From: Thermopolyspora sp040678635
GTDB lineage: Bacteria; Actinomycetota; Actinomycetes; Streptosporangiales; Streptosporangiaceae
Direction of reading: 5' to 3'
NCBI RefSeq assembly: GCF_040678635.1
Contig: NZ_JBFATZ010000006.1
Span: forward strand, 1 to 64,000
DNA length: 64,000 bases
The translations under genes were made by a program, and so were the position numbers. The notes beneath the pieces are model-generated. The model did not search any database. It was not told the DNA's origin and saw only the letters and a list, made by a program, of their open reading frames with translations. How positions within the stretch are numbered: position 1 is the stretch's first letter; each line of letters starts with the position of its first letter. Shown in pieces: positions 52,285 to 62,376 of this stretch.

Positions 52285-55200
52285 ATGCCCGCCTACCTGC
52301 GCTTCCCGACGATCTTTCGTGACGTCATCGTGTTCGTGTCCGAGGACGATCTGTGGATGGTGCCCGCAGCAGGCGGTCGCGCGTTCCGCCTGACCGCGGG
52401 CGTCGCGGAGGCGGGCTACCCCCGCTTCTCGCCCGACGGCGAGCACCTCGCCTTCGTCGGCCGCGAGGAGGGCCCCGACGAGGTCTACGTGATGCCGGCC
52501 GAGGGCGGCCCCGCCCGCCGCGTCACCCACCAGGGCGCCCGCTGCACCGTCACCACCTGGGACCCCGACGGCAACGTGATCTACGCCAGCGACGACGGGC
52601 AACCCTTCGCCGGACGCAAATGGCTGCACAAGATCAACCCCGCCGACCCCGCCGACGTGCCCCACCGCCTGCCGTACGGACCGGCGAACTCCATCTCCTA
52701 CGGCCCGTCCGGCGGCGTCGTGCTCGGTCGCAACACCGCCGACCCGGCCCGCTGGAAGCGCTACCGGGGCGGCACCGTCGGCGACCTGTGGATCGATCCC
52801 ACCGGCGACGGCGAGTTCACCCGCCTGCTCTCCCTCGCCGGCAACCTCGCCTCCCCCTGCTGGGTCGGCGACCGCGTCTACTTCCTGTCCGACCACGAGG
52901 GCATCGGCAACGTCTACTCCTGCACCCCCGACGGCGCCGACGTGCGCCGGCACACCGACCACGCCGACTACTACGCCCGCAACCTCTCCGGCGACGGCCA
53001 CCGCCTCGTCTACCACGCCGGCGCCGACCTCTACCTGCTCGACCCCGCCGAGGGCGAGTCCCGCCAGGTCCCCGTCCGGGTCGGCAGCTCACGCACCCAG
53101 CGCAACCGCCGGTTCGTCCCCGCCGAACGCTACCTCGACAGCGCCACCCTCAACCACGACGGCAGCGGCCTGGCCATCACCACCCGCGGCAAGGCCTACT
53201 CCTTCGCCAACTGGGAGGGCCCGGTCCTGCAGCACGGCGAGCCCGACGGCGTCCGCTACCGCCTGCTCACCTGGCTCAACGACCACAAGCGCCTGATCGC
53301 CGCGGCCGCCGACGAGTCCGACCGCGAGACCCTGGTGGTGCTCACCGCCGACGGCACCGCCGCCCCCGTACGGCTCGCCCACCTCGACACCGGCCGCGCC
53401 ACCAACCTGCTCGTCTCCCCCAAACACGACAAGGTGGTCATCACCAACCACCGCAACGAGCTGCTGCTGATCGACCTCACCGCCGACGACCCCGCCGAGG
53501 CGACCCTGACCGTCCTCGACTCCAGCCGGTACGGCCGCATCGACGACCCGGCCTGGTCCCCCGACGGCCACTGGCTCGCCTACACCTATCCCCCCAACGC
53601 CCAGACCACCTGCATCAAACTGTGCCGCGTCGAGACCGGCGAGACCTTCGACGCCACCCGGCCGGTGCTGCGCGACCGCCGCCCCGCCTTCGACCCCGAG
53701 GGCGACTACCTCTACTTCATCGGCGAACGCGTCTTCAACCCCGTCTACGACTCCCTCCAGTTCGACCTGGGCTTCCCGCTCGGCACCCGGCCGTACGTGA
53801 TCGCCCTGCGCTCCGACGTCCCCTCCCCCTTCGTCCCCCAGCCCCGCCCGCTCAAGGACGAAGGAAAGGACAAGGAGCAGCACGACGCCGACAAGGGCCC
53901 GACCGGCGAGGAGAACGGCAAGGACGCCGCCGGGAACGGCGACGCCAAGGACCAGGTCAAGGACGAGACCAAAGACGAGGCCAAGGACCAGGCCAAGGAC
54001 GCCGACGCGACGGGCGGCGACGGAGCCGACGGGGACGACGCCGAAAAGCCCCTGGAGATCGAGATCGACGGCATCGAACGCCGCGTCGCCGAGTTCCCCG
54101 TGCCCGAGGGCCGCTACGGCCGCATCGTCGGCATCAAGGGCAAGGCCATCTACTCCATCTACCCGGTGCAGGGCTCCCTCGGCGACAGCCACTACTCCGA
54201 CTCCGACGCCCCCTCGGGCAGCCTGCGCGTCTACGACTTCGAGAAGTACAAGCACGACCACTACATCGGCAACGTCGGCGACTTCGCCCTCGGCCCCGAC
54301 TTCGCCACCCTGCTGTACCGTTCCGACCGCAGGCTCCGCGTCATCAAGGCCGGGGAGACCCCGCCGGACGAGGACTCCCCCGGGCGCAGCAGCGGCTGGA
54401 TCGACCTGAGCCGCGTCAAGGTCTCGGTCCGCCCCGAGGCCGAGTGGCGGCAGATGTTCCGCGAGGCCTGGCGCCTGCAGAAGGAGCACTTCTGGGTCGA
54501 GGACATGGCCGGCGTCGACTGGGACCGCGTCTACGACCGCTACCTGCCGCTGGTGGACCGGGTCGGCACCCGCGGCGAGTTCTCCGACCTGCTGTGGGAG
54601 CTGCACGGCGAGCTCGGCACCTCGCACGCCTACGAGATGGGCGGCGAGTACCGCCCCCGCCCGCACTACTGGCAGGGCAAACTCGGCGTCGACTGGGAGT
54701 ACCGCGACGGCGTCTACACCGTCGGCCGCATCGTCGGCGGCGACTCCTGGAGCCCGGAGACCACCTCCCCGCTCAACCGCCTCGGCGTGGACGTCCGCCC
54801 CGGCGACGCCGTGCTCGCCATCGACGGCCAGCCGATCGGCCCCGCCGCCTCCCCCGGCCTGCGCCTGGTCAACCAGGCCGACCAGGAGGTCCAGCTCACC
54901 ATACGGCGCGGCGACGAGGAACCCCGTACCGTCACCGTCAAGGCCATCTCCGACGAGCAGCCCGCGCGCTACCGCGACTGGGTGGAGGCCAACCGCGCCC
55001 ACACCCACGAACGCACCGGCGGCCGGGTCGGCTACCTGCACATCCCCGACATGAGCCCCGAGGGCTACGCCGAGTTCCACCGCGGCTTCCTCGCCGAGTA
55101 CGACCGCGAGGGCCTCATCGTCGACGTCCGCTTCAACGGCGGCGGCCACGTCTCCTCGCTGCTGCTGGAGAAGCTGGCCCGCCGCCGCCTCGGCTACGAC

Positions 55201-55647
55201 TTCCCCCGCTGGGGCGTCCCCGAGCCCTACCCGCCGGAGTCGCCGCGCGGCCCGATGGTCGCCATCACCAACGAGTGGGCCGGCTCCGACGGCGACATCT
55301 TCAGCCACACCTTCAAGCTGCTCAAGCTCGGCCCCCTCGTCGGCAAGCGCACCTGGGGCGGCGTCATCGGCATCTGGCCCCGCCACCGCCTCGCCGACGG
55401 CACCGTGACCACCCAGCCGGAGTTCTCCTTCGCCTTCGACGACGTCGGCTGGCGCGTGGAGAACTACGGCACCGACCCCGACATCGAGGTCGACATCACC
55501 CCGCAGGAGTACGCGCAGGGCATCGACGCCCAACTCGACCGCGCCATCGACGTCGCCCTGGAACGCCTGTCCACGCACCCCCCGCACACCCCCAACCCGG
55601 CCGACCGCCCCCGTCTCCCCCTCCCCCACCTGCCGCCCCGGCAATGA
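52285..55647 (+). CDS. Tricorn protease homologue
   Basis: 1120 residues. Two beta-propeller regions cover about 1-680 (FSPDGEHLAFVG, WSPDGHWLAYTY). They are interrupted at about 529-585 by a Lys/Asp/Glu low-complexity linker. The tricorn C1 helical domain, a PDZ domain (about 830-890) and the C2 serine protease domain follow. Catalytic residues appear as His in GTSHAYE (about 774), Ser in EWAGSDGDIFSH (about 1000) and Glu in WRVENYG (about 1058). It degrades peptides released by the proteasome. ATG 52285 follows gaggga. Confidence 0.95.
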   Translation: MPAYLRFPTIFRDVIVFVSEDDLWMVPAAGGRAFRLTAGVAEAGYPRFSPDGEHLAFVGREEGPDEVYVMPAEGGPARRVTHQGARCTVTTWDPDGNVIYASDDGQPFAGRKWLHKINPADPADVPHRLPYGPANSISYGPSGGVVLGRNTADPARWKRYRGGTVGDLWIDPTGDGEFTRLLSLAGNLASPCWVGDRVYFLSDHEGIGNVYSCTPDGADVRRHTDHADYYARNLSGDGHRLVYHAGADLYLLDPAEGESRQVPVRVGSSRTQRNRRFVPAERYLDSATLNHDGSGLAITTRGKAYSFANWEGPVLQHGEPDGVRYRLLTWLNDHKRLIAAAADESDRETLVVLTADGTAAPVRLAHLDTGRATNLLVSPKHDKVVITNHRNELLLIDLTADDPAEATLTVLDSSRYGRIDDPAWSPDGHWLAYTYPPNAQTTCIKLCRVETGETFDATRPVLRDRRPAFDPEGDYLYFIGERVFNPVYDSLQFDLGFPLGTRPYVIALRSDVPSPFVPQPRPLKDEGKDKEQHDADKGPTGEENGKDAAGNGDAKDQVKDETKDEAKDQAKDADATGGDGADGDDAEKPLEIEIDGIERRVAEFPVPEGRYGRIVGIKGKAIYSIYPVQGSLGDSHYSDSDAPSGSLRVYDFEKYKHDHYIGNVGDFALGPDFATLLYRSDRRLRVIKAGETPPDEDSPGRSSGWIDLSRVKVSVRPEAEWRQMFREAWRLQKEHFWVEDMAGVDWDRVYDRYLPLVDRVGTRGEFSDLLWELHGELGTSHAYEMGGEYRPRPHYWQGKLGVDWEYRDGVYTVGRIVGGDSWSPETTSPLNRLGVDVRPGDAVLAIDGQPIGPAASPGLRLVNQADQEVQLTIRRGDEEPRTVTVKAISDEQPARYRDWVEANRAHTHERTGGRVGYLHIPDMSPEGYAEFHRGFLAEYDREGLIVDVRFNGGGHVSSLLLEKLARRRLGYDFPRWGVPEPYPPESPRGPMVAITNEWAGSDGDIFSHTFKLLKLGPLVGKRTWGGVIGIWPRHRLADGTVTTQPEFSFAFDDVGWRVENYGTDPDIEVDITPQEYAQGIDAQLDRAIDVALERLSTHPPHTPNPADRPRLPLPHLPPRQ

Positions 55648-55657
55648 GGCACAGCCG

Positions 55658-56395
55658 ATGACCTCGCCCCCGCCGGCCCTCCCGGCGACGCCGAAGGCCG
55701 TGGTCGAGGCGTGCACCCGCCCCGCCACGCCCGCGTACGTGCCCGAGGTACGGCTCCGCGTCGCCGACGAGGTGTTCGACCTGTGGCAGCGCACCGGCCG
55801 CCTGCCGTACTGGGCGTTCGCCTGGGCGGGCGGCCTGGCGCTCGCCCGCCACGTCCTCGACCACCCGGGGCTGATGGCGGGCCGCGCCGTGCTGGACCTG
55901 GCCTCCGGCTCGGGACTGGTCGCCATCGCCGCCGCCCGCGCGGGCGCGGCGTCGGTGATCGCCGCCGACATCGACCCCCTCGCCGGCGCCGCCATCGCCC
56001 TCAACGCCGAGGCCAACGACGTACGGGTGACCGTGCTCTTGGACGACCTGCTCGCCGCGCCCGATCGACCCTACGGCCACGCTCCGCGATCCGGCCCGGA
56101 ACCCGGCACGCAATCGGGCCCGAAAGCCGGCCCGAATCGCAGCACGGAATTCGATCCGGATGCGACCGAGGTCGTGCTCGCCGGCGACGTGTTCTACGAA
56201 CGCCCGATGGCCGAGAGCATCATGGCGTACCTGGAACGCGCCCGGCGGCGCGGCGCCACCGTCGTCGTCGGCGACCCCGACCGCGCCTACCTGCCCCGCC
56301 ACCGCTTCACCCGCCTCACCACCCACCAGGTGCCGGGCAGCGGCCTGCTGGAGGCCGAGGAGATCAAGACGGCCACGGTCTGGCGTCTCCCCTGA
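55658..56395 (+). CDS. Class I methyltransferase (METTL20/protein-lysine-like)
   Basis: 245 residues: LPYWAFAWAGGLALARHVLD, the SAM loop AVLDLASGSGLVAIAAARAG, IAADIDPLAGAAIALNAEAN, and the catalytic-loop AGDVFYERPM. This is the pattern of nicotinamide N-methyltransferase/METTL20-like protein methyltransferases. A Gly/Pro-rich insertion (about 145-168) contains GPEPGTQSGPKAGPN. It begins ten bases after the tricorn gene, so the two are probably co-transcribed. Confidence 0.87.
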   Translation: MTSPPPALPATPKAVVEACTRPATPAYVPEVRLRVADEVFDLWQRTGRLPYWAFAWAGGLALARHVLDHPGLMAGRAVLDLASGSGLVAIAAARAGAASVIAADIDPLAGAAIALNAEANDVRVTVLLDDLLAAPDRPYGHAPRSGPEPGTQSGPKAGPNRSTEFDPDATEVVLAGDVFYERPMAESIMAYLERARRRGATVVVGDPDRAYLPRHRFTRLTTHQVPGSGLLEAEEIKTATVWRLP

Positions 56396-56674
56396 CCCGG
56401 ACGCTCGGGCCGCGTCAACCCGCGGACGGCGCGGACCCGCTCCGGCCGATCGTGCCGAGCAGAAGCCTCGCCATCCGCTCCCCCCCGTCAACGCGGACCG
56501 TCTCGGGCCACGGCGGCCGCGCGGGCGACGGGCGCGACCCGTAGGTCCAACGCCACGCCCACGGCGCAGCCCCGATCTCCGTACGACCCCGTGTGGAAGG
56601 GCGATTGTGCGATACGACCGGGGTCGTGTGACAAGCCCCGGAGGGATGGACCCGCCTGCGGCGGGATCCTCCGC

Positions 56675-57457
56675 TCAGGCGCCGGCGCCGCCGTCCACCG
56701 GCACGATCGCGCCCGTCACCATCGAGGCCCGGTCGCTCAGCAACCACGCGGCCACCTCGGCCACCTCCTCGGGCTCGGCCATCCGGCCCATCGGCGTCGC
56801 AGCCTTGCTGGCCGCGATGACGCCGGGGCTCATCGCCTCCCACTCCTCCATCATCTCCGTGGCGGTGCCGCCGGGGGTGATGCCGTTCACCCGGACGCCC
56901 TCACGGGCCCAGGTCACCGCGGCGGTCTCGGTGAGGCTGTTGAGCGCGCGCTTCATGGCCCCGTACGCGGGCAGGGCGGGGTTGGCGCGGCGGCTGCCGA
57001 TGCTGGAGGTGTTGACGATCGCCCCGCCGCCGTTGCGTCGCATGAGCGCGGCCTCGGCGGTCATGGCGGTCCAGTGCGCGCGGAAATTGACCGCGAACTG
57101 CCGGTCGATGTCCTCATCGCTCGTGGTGTCGAGCGGGCCGGGCCGCTGGCCGGCCGCGCCGTTGTTGAACGCGCCGTCGAGCCGCCCGTGCAGTTTCTCG
57201 ACCTGATCCACGGCGGCGCGGATGCTCGCGCGGTCGGCCAGGTCCATGGTGACGGCGTCGGCGACGCCCCCGCCGGCGCGGATCTCGGCGACGACGCGGT
57301 CGAGGGCGTCGGTGGTGCGGGCGGCGAGCACGACGGCGGCGCCCTCGCGGGCGAAGAGCCGGGCCGCGGCCGCGCCGATGCCGCGGCTGGCGCCGGTGAT
57401 GAGAACGACCTTGCCGGCGAGCAGGCCGACGGGCGTGCTGTCGATGTTGTTCGTCAT
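56675..57457 (-). CDS. Short-chain dehydrogenase/reductase
   Basis: 260 residues. TGASRGIGAAAA cofactor loop, NNGAAG in place of NNAG, Ser in IVNTSSIGS, YGAMK catalytic pair, and TGAIVPVDGG at the end. Substrate unknown. Divergent from the MmyB-type regulator at 57545; this gene pair is common in actinobacteria, and the regulator probably represses it. ATG 57457. Confidence 0.93.
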   Translation of the reverse strand: MTNNIDSTPVGLLAGKVVLITGASRGIGAAAARLFAREGAAVVLAARTTDALDRVVAEIRAGGGVADAVTMDLADRASIRAAVDQVEKLHGRLDGAFNNGAAGQRPGPLDTTSDEDIDRQFAVNFRAHWTAMTAEAALMRRNGGGAIVNTSSIGSRRANPALPAYGAMKRALNSLTETAAVTWAREGVRVNGITPGGTATEMMEEWEAMSPGVIAASKAATPMGRMAEPEEVAEVAAWLLSDRASMVTGAIVPVDGGAGA

Positions 57458-57544
57458 GCCGGACAGCGTGCGCGGCCCCGGGGACCCGGATACAGGCACA
57501 GGCGGTACCACGATGAGCGGCCGCGCGGCAGGCACACTTGGCGT

Positions 57545-58402
57545 ATGGACAAGCACGAGCTCGGGGCGTTCCTCCGCAGCCGACGCGAGCGGCTCCGGCC
57601 GGAGGACGTCGGTCTCCCCTCGGGGCCGCGACGCCGGACGCCGGGTCTTCGCCGAGAGGAGGTGGCGGTCCTCGCGCACATCTCCACCGAGTACTACACC
57701 CGGCTTGAGCAGGGCAGGGCGCCGCGGCCCTCGGGCGAGGTCCTCGCCGGGATCGCGGGCGCGCTACGGCTCACGGACGCCGAGTCCCACCACCTCCACG
57801 TCCTGGCGGGCACCGCGCCGATCCATACCGGACTGCACCGGCGCGACGTGCGCCCGAGCATCCTCGCGCTCCTCGGCCGGCTCCCGCAGACGGCCGCTTT
57901 CGTGATATCCGCGGCGTTCGAGGTGCTCGCCTGGAACGATCTCGCGGTCGCCCTGATGGAGGACTTCGCCGCGCTCGACCCGCAGGACCGCAACCTCGCG
58001 CGTAAGGCGTTCCTCCGGCCTGCACGGTCCGAGGCGCCGCTGTACGGAATCTCCGACGCCGCCGACTTCCGGCACCACGTCGTCATGGAGCTCCGGTCCG
58101 CCCTCGCCCGGTACCCGTCGGATCCCGGGGTGACCGGTCTGGTCGAGGAACTGCGCGACGAGAGCCCCGAGTTCGCCCGGCTCTGGGAGCGGCACGACGT
58201 GGCGGCGGCCCCGACGCTCACGAAGACCTTCCGTCACCCGGCCGTCGGGGAGATCACCGTCGACTGCGACTCCCTCAAACTCACCGACCGCGACCAGCAC
58301 CTGGTGATGTACACCGCGCCGCAGGGATCCCGCGACGCGGACGCCCTGGCCCTGCTGAGCATGCTGGGAACCGGGAGCGTCAACGCGGGCCAGCCGCTCT
58401 GA
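57545..58402 (+). CDS. MmyB-type helix-turn-helix transcriptional regulator
   Basis: 285 residues. The XRE helix-turn-helix at about 10-70 (LGAFLRSRRERLRPEDVGLP, RRTPGLRREEVAVLAHISTE, YYTRLEQGRAPRPS) is joined to the MLTR-type ligand-binding domain (PAFVI-like AAFVISAAFEVLAWNDLAVA, LDPQDRNLARKAFL). Members bind fatty acid-like ligands and usually repress a divergent oxidoreductase, here the SDR. ATG at 57545. Confidence 0.93.
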   Translation: MDKHELGAFLRSRRERLRPEDVGLPSGPRRRTPGLRREEVAVLAHISTEYYTRLEQGRAPRPSGEVLAGIAGALRLTDAESHHLHVLAGTAPIHTGLHRRDVRPSILALLGRLPQTAAFVISAAFEVLAWNDLAVALMEDFAALDPQDRNLARKAFLRPARSEAPLYGISDAADFRHHVVMELRSALARYPSDPGVTGLVEELRDESPEFARLWERHDVAAAPTLTKTFRHPAVGEITVDCDSLKLTDRDQHLVMYTAPQGSRDADALALLSMLGTGSVNAGQPL

Positions 58403-58454
58403 CGCGGAGCCCGGCGCGGTGAATCTCGGCGGCTCGCGCGAGCCCGCCGCCCGG

Positions 58455-58855
58455 CGGCGCGTCCCTGCTCGACGCGAACGAGCCCGAGGGCCGCGCCTTC
58501 ATCGAGTCGCAGATCGCGGGCGGCGCGCCGTGCCCGTTCCCGACCTGGGAGCGGCAGCGCATGCCCGGCGCGAGCGACGAGGACGTTAGGCGGAGTGCCG
58601 CCGCCAGGGCCACCCCGCGGCCGCAGGTATGATCACCCGGCCGCTGCGGCCGGCCGGGGCCGCCGCCCGGCTGCCCAAGGCGCCGGTGAGCTGCTCGTTC
58701 CCGTTCAATCAGATCAAGGCGCTGACCGATCAGGGGCACCCGCTGTTCGCCGCGCCGCCGGGCCGGAGTGGGAGTTGCCTGAGGTTCCGGCCGGACATTG
58801 GCCGATGTTTTCGCGCCGGAGCGAAACCGCGGCGGCACTTGCGACGTCTAGATGA
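58455..58855 (+). pseudogene. Decayed alpha/beta hydrolase
   Basis: Joined frames read LLDANEPEGRAFIESQIAGG and PFPTWERQRMPGASDEDV, then after a shift LPKAPVSCSFPFNQIKALTD QGHPLFAAPPG, then EWELPEVPAGHWPMFSRRSE with the catalytic-His motif GHWPMF. The N-terminal nucleophile half is missing and at least two shifts are present. It fills most of the gap 58403-59024. Confidence 0.65.
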
Positions 58856-59024
58856 GGTGAATGCGTAGAGATCACTATTCGGGAGACATCTCCACGTATC
58901 GGGGTGACTACACGCCAGGGTGGGAAGTTATGGATATCTCACTCTTGGCTAGGCATCATGCCGCCCGTACGAGGGATCAGAAGCGGACGGCGGGTGTCAT
59001 AAGCGGAGAAGGGGGCTCCTGCGG

Positions 59025-60320
59025 GTGTTGAAACGGGGACGCACGGCCGTCGCGCGCGCCGCGCTGGCGCTGCTGCACTTTGTCAACCGGCGGCGCGGGC
59101 GGAACGCGCCGCCTCCGGACGACCGCACCGTGCGCCTGCTGCTGCTGCACGCGCACGGCATGGGCGGCACCATCCGGACGGTGATCAACCTCGCCGGGCA
59201 CCTCGCCCGGGACCGCGACGTCGAGATCGTCAGCCTGGTCCGCGAGAGCGCCGCGCCGTTCTTCCCCATCCCGCCGGGCGTGCGGATGACGTTCCTCGAC
59301 GACCGCCTGGCCCCCCGCGGCCGGATCGCCCGGATGCTGTCCCGCCGCCCCAGCCGGCTCATGCCGAAGCAGGAGAAGGCCTACCACCGCTTCACCCTCT
59401 GGAGCGACCTGCTGCTCATCCGCTACCTGCGCTCCCTGCGCTCGGGCGTGCTGATCACCACCCGCCCCGGCTTCAACCTCGCCGCCGCCCTCTTCGCGCC
59501 GCCCGGCGTGATCCTGATCGGCCAGGAGCACGTCACCCTGGACTCGCACGACCCTGAGCTGGTCAAGCTCATCAAACGCCGGTACGGCCGACTCGACGCC
59601 CTGGTCACGCTCACCCAGGCCGACCTGAGGCACTACCGCCGCGAGCTGAAGGCGGCCCCGCCGCACCGCCTGGTCCGCATCCCGAACGCGATCGCGCCGC
59701 TCGCCGGAGACGTCTCCCGGCTGGAGGAGAAGACCGTCGTCGCCATCGGCCGCATCGTCCGCGCCAAGGGCTTCGACCGGCTCGTCAAGGCGTGGCAGCG
59801 CGTCGCCGCCGCCCATCCGGACTGGACGCTGCGCATCTTCGGCGGCGGCACGCCGGAGAACGAGGCGAAGCTGCGCGCGAGGATCGCCGAGGCCGGCCTC
59901 GAAGGCAAGATCATCCTCATGGGCAGCACCCCCGAGGTCGGCGTCGAGCTGGCCAAGTCGTCGATCTACGTGGTCAGCTCGCGGTACGAGGGCTTCGGCA
60001 TGACGATCCTGGAGGCGATGAGCAAGGGCGTGCCGGTGGTCAGCTTCGACTGCCCGCACGGCCCCCGCGAGATCATCACCCACGGCCACGACGGCCTGCT
60101 GGTACGCTCCACCAAGACCGCCGCCCTGGCCGGCGCGATCTGCCGTCTCATCGAGGACGAGCCGCTGCGCCGCGAACTCGGCCGCAACGGCCTGCGGACC
60201 GCGTCGGCGTACGACATGGGCGAGATCGGCCCGCAGTGGGACCGCCTTCTCGCCGAGCTGGTCGCCGCTCGTGACGGGGACCAGGTCTCGGCTCCGGTTC
60301 TCGTCGACTCCAGTGCCTGA
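59025..60320 (+). CDS. Glycosyltransferase family 4 protein
   Basis: 431 residues of a GT-B fold. The N-terminal domain begins VRLLLLHAHGMGGTIRTVIN after a basic lead. The C-terminal nucleotide-sugar domain shows VVAIGRIVRAKGFDRLVKAW and the EX7E motif in SSRYEGFGMTILEAMSKGVP VVSFDCPHGPREII. It likely transfers a sugar to a cell-wall polymer or lipid on the cytoplasmic side. Starts with GTG 59025 or TTG 59028, about 12 bases after agaaggggg. Confidence 0.92.
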   Translation: MLKRGRTAVARAALALLHFVNRRRGRNAPPPDDRTVRLLLLHAHGMGGTIRTVINLAGHLARDRDVEIVSLVRESAAPFFPIPPGVRMTFLDDRLAPRGRIARMLSRRPSRLMPKQEKAYHRFTLWSDLLLIRYLRSLRSGVLITTRPGFNLAAALFAPPGVILIGQEHVTLDSHDPELVKLIKRRYGRLDALVTLTQADLRHYRRELKAAPPHRLVRIPNAIAPLAGDVSRLEEKTVVAIGRIVRAKGFDRLVKAWQRVAAAHPDWTLRIFGGGTPENEAKLRARIAEAGLEGKIILMGSTPEVGVELAKSSIYVVSSRYEGFGMTILEAMSKGVPVVSFDCPHGPREIITHGHDGLLVRSTKTAALAGAICRLIEDEPLRRELGRNGLRTASAYDMGEIGPQWDRLLAELVAARDGDQVSAPVLVDSSA

Positions 60321-60344
60321 ATGGGCTGATCCCGTTCTGAGAAA

Positions 60345-60372
60345 CAAAGGGACGCCCTTTACTTTGTAGATC
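60345..60372. terminator. Bidirectional hairpin with the 18-bp dispersed repeat, copy 2
   Basis: AAAGGG (60346-60351), acg, CCCTTT (60355-60360), extended by CAAAG/CTTTG. It lies between the convergent glycosyltransferase and protease genes. The 3' half, ccctttactttgtagatc (60355-60372), is the repeat found at 46272, and it ends at the protease stop codon. Confidence 0.65.
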
Positions 60373-61287
60373 TCAGACGGTGAGCGGGCCCAGTTCGACG
60401 GGTTCGGCGATCACATCGACGAGCGCGCCGTTGCGCAGGACGGTGATGTGCAGGGGGCGGCCGATCGCCTCGGCGAACATCAGCCGTTGCAGCGCCTGGG
60501 CGTCCACGACCGGCTTGCGGGCCGCCGTCAGGACCAGGTCCCCCGGCCGCAGCCCGGCCTTCGCCGCGGGCGACCCCTGCACCGCCTCCATCACCCGCAG
60601 CGCCCGCTCCTGGCCGTACCGCTCGCGGGCCTGCGGCGGCAGCGGGGCCGGGGTGGTCACCAGGCCGAGATAGGCACGCCGTACCCGGCCGTCGCGCATG
60701 AGGGCGGCGATGATCGAGCGGGTGGTGGAGTTGACCGGCACCGCGAGGCCGAGGCCCACGCCCGCCACCGCGGTGTTGATGCCGATCACCCGGCCCTCGG
60801 CGTCGGCGAGCGCGCCGCCGGAGTTGCCCGGGTTGAGCGCGGCGTCGGTCTGGATCACGTCCTCGATCAGGCGCACCGCGGAGCCGCTGCGCGCGGGCAG
60901 CGAGCGGCCAAGCGCGGACACCACGCCCGCGGTCACCGACCCGGCCAGCCCGAGCGGGTTGCCGACGGCGACGACGAGCTGGCCGACGACGAGCCCGTCG
61001 CTGTCGCCGAGCCGCACCGGTTCGGGCGTGGGCCCGTCGGCCCGGAGCACCGCCAGGTCGGACAGCGGGTCGGAGCCCACGACGGCGAACTCGGACGAGG
61101 TGCCGTCGGAGAACGCCAGCGAGCCGGATCGGGCCCGGCCGACCACGTGCGCGTTGGTGAGCAGGAAGCCGTCGCCGGTGAAGACCACCGCCGACCCGCT
61201 CCCCTGACGAACCCTGACGGCGGCCACCTTCGGCGTGAGCTCGGCGGCCACGGAGGAGACGACCCGGGAGTACGCGTCCAGCGCCAT
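60373..61287 (-). CDS. Trypsin-like serine protease with PDZ domain (HtrA-like)
   Basis: 304 residues. Catalytic triad His47 in LLTNAHVVG, Asp77 in DPLSDLAVL and Ser156 in LNPGNSGGAL. A PDZ domain covers about 205-295 (AAKAGLRPGDLVLTAARKPV). HtrA proteases degrade or refold damaged proteins. No signal peptide or membrane segment precedes the protease domain, so it would be cytoplasmic, unlike most HtrA proteins. ATG 61287 follows ggagg; upstream sequence to 61299 adds only four residues. Confidence 0.92.
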   Translation of the reverse strand: MALDAYSRVVSSVAAELTPKVAAVRVRQGSGSAVVFTGDGFLLTNAHVVGRARSGSLAFSDGTSSEFAVVGSDPLSDLAVLRADGPTPEPVRLGDSDGLVVGQLVVAVGNPLGLAGSVTAGVVSALGRSLPARSGSAVRLIEDVIQTDAALNPGNSGGALADAEGRVIGINTAVAGVGLGLAVPVNSTTRSIIAALMRDGRVRRAYLGLVTTPAPLPPQARERYGQERALRVMEAVQGSPAAKAGLRPGDLVLTAARKPVVDAQALQRLMFAEAIGRPLHITVLRNGALVDVIAEPVELGPLTV

Positions 61288-61427
61288 GGAGACCTCCACG
61301 AATGTGCTTACAGCATTACATGTAAGGCCATTGGTGCGTAATCTCTTCCCGGCAGGACATTTGTCATGGTCGGCCGGGTATCGGCGTTCCTACCGGCGAT
61401 GTGGGGCTCGTCCGTAGCGTTCCGGTC

Positions 61428-62375
61428 ATGACTGATACCGAAGTGCGCGACCGCGGCGGGCAGGCGGGGACCGAGCCGGCGACCGGCGCGGCGCTGGCCC
61501 TGCACCGGCTAAGCAAGAGCTACGGAGCCGTGCGGGCCGTGGACGGGCTCGATCTCACCGTGCCGCGCGGGCAGACCGTCGCCCTGCTCGGGCCGAACGG
61601 CGCGGGCAAATCCACCACGATCGGCATGCTCCTCGGTCTGATCGCGCCCGACTCCGGCCATGCCGAGGTGTTCGGCATGCCGCCCGAGCGGGCCGTACGG
61701 CGGGGCCTGCTCGGCGCGATGCCGCAGGAGGGCGGCCTGGTCTCCCGGGTCACCGTACGCGAGCTGCTGCGGTTCGTCGCCGGTACCTACGCCGGCACGC
61801 ACGCGGCGCCGCTCCCGCCGGAGGAGGTGCTCGCCACCGCCCGCCTCGCGGACATCGCCGACCGCTGGGTGGACCGGCTGTCGGGCGGCCAGGCCCAGCG
61901 GGTGCGCTTCGCCGTGGCCCTCGCCGGGAATCCCCGCCTGCTGGTGCTGGACGAGCCCACCGCCGCGCTCGACGTCGAGTCCCGCAGGGAGTTCTGGGAG
62001 AACATGCGCCGGTACGCGGAGCGCGGCACCACGATCCTGTTCTCCACCCACTATCTGGAGGAGGCCGACGAGCACGCCGACCGGGTGGTGGTGGTGAGCC
62101 GGGGCCGGGTGGTCGCCGACGGCACCAGCCGGGAGATCAAACGGGTCGTCGCCCTCACCACGGTGAGCGTGACCGTCGACGGGGAGACCTCGTGGCTGGG
62201 GCGGCTGCCCGGGGTGACGGCCGTGGAGGTCCGGGGGGATCGGGCGCGGCTGCGCAGCTCGGACTCCGACGCGACGGTGCTGGCGCTGGCGCGGGCGGGA
62301 GCCGTACGGGATCTGGAGGTCGCGCCGGCCGCGCTGGAGGACGCCTTTCTCGCCCTCACCACCGAGGAGAAGTGA
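61428..62375 (+). CDS. ABC transporter ATP-binding protein
   Basis: 315 residues. Walker A GPNGAGKST (55-63), signature LSGGQAQR (about 152), Walker B LLVLDEPTAALD and the H-loop FSTHYLEEAD, then a C-terminal DrrA-like domain of about 80 residues. It drives the ABC-2 permease encoded next. ATG 61428 has no ribosome site and may be leaderless. Confidence 0.95.
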   Translation: MTDTEVRDRGGQAGTEPATGAALALHRLSKSYGAVRAVDGLDLTVPRGQTVALLGPNGAGKSTTIGMLLGLIAPDSGHAEVFGMPPERAVRRGLLGAMPQEGGLVSRVTVRELLRFVAGTYAGTHAAPLPPEEVLATARLADIADRWVDRLSGGQAQRVRFAVALAGNPRLLVLDEPTAALDVESRREFWENMRRYAERGTTILFSTHYLEEADEHADRVVVVSRGRVVADGTSREIKRVVALTTVSVTVDGETSWLGRLPGVTAVEVRGDRARLRSSDSDATVLALARAGAVRDLEVAPAALEDAFLALTTEEK

Positions 62376-62376
62376 C

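Noticed and set aside
53089..56016. 975-codon minus-strand open frame
   Set aside because: Antisense to the tricorn protease and the following methyltransferase. Val/Gly/Asp-rich with no family features.
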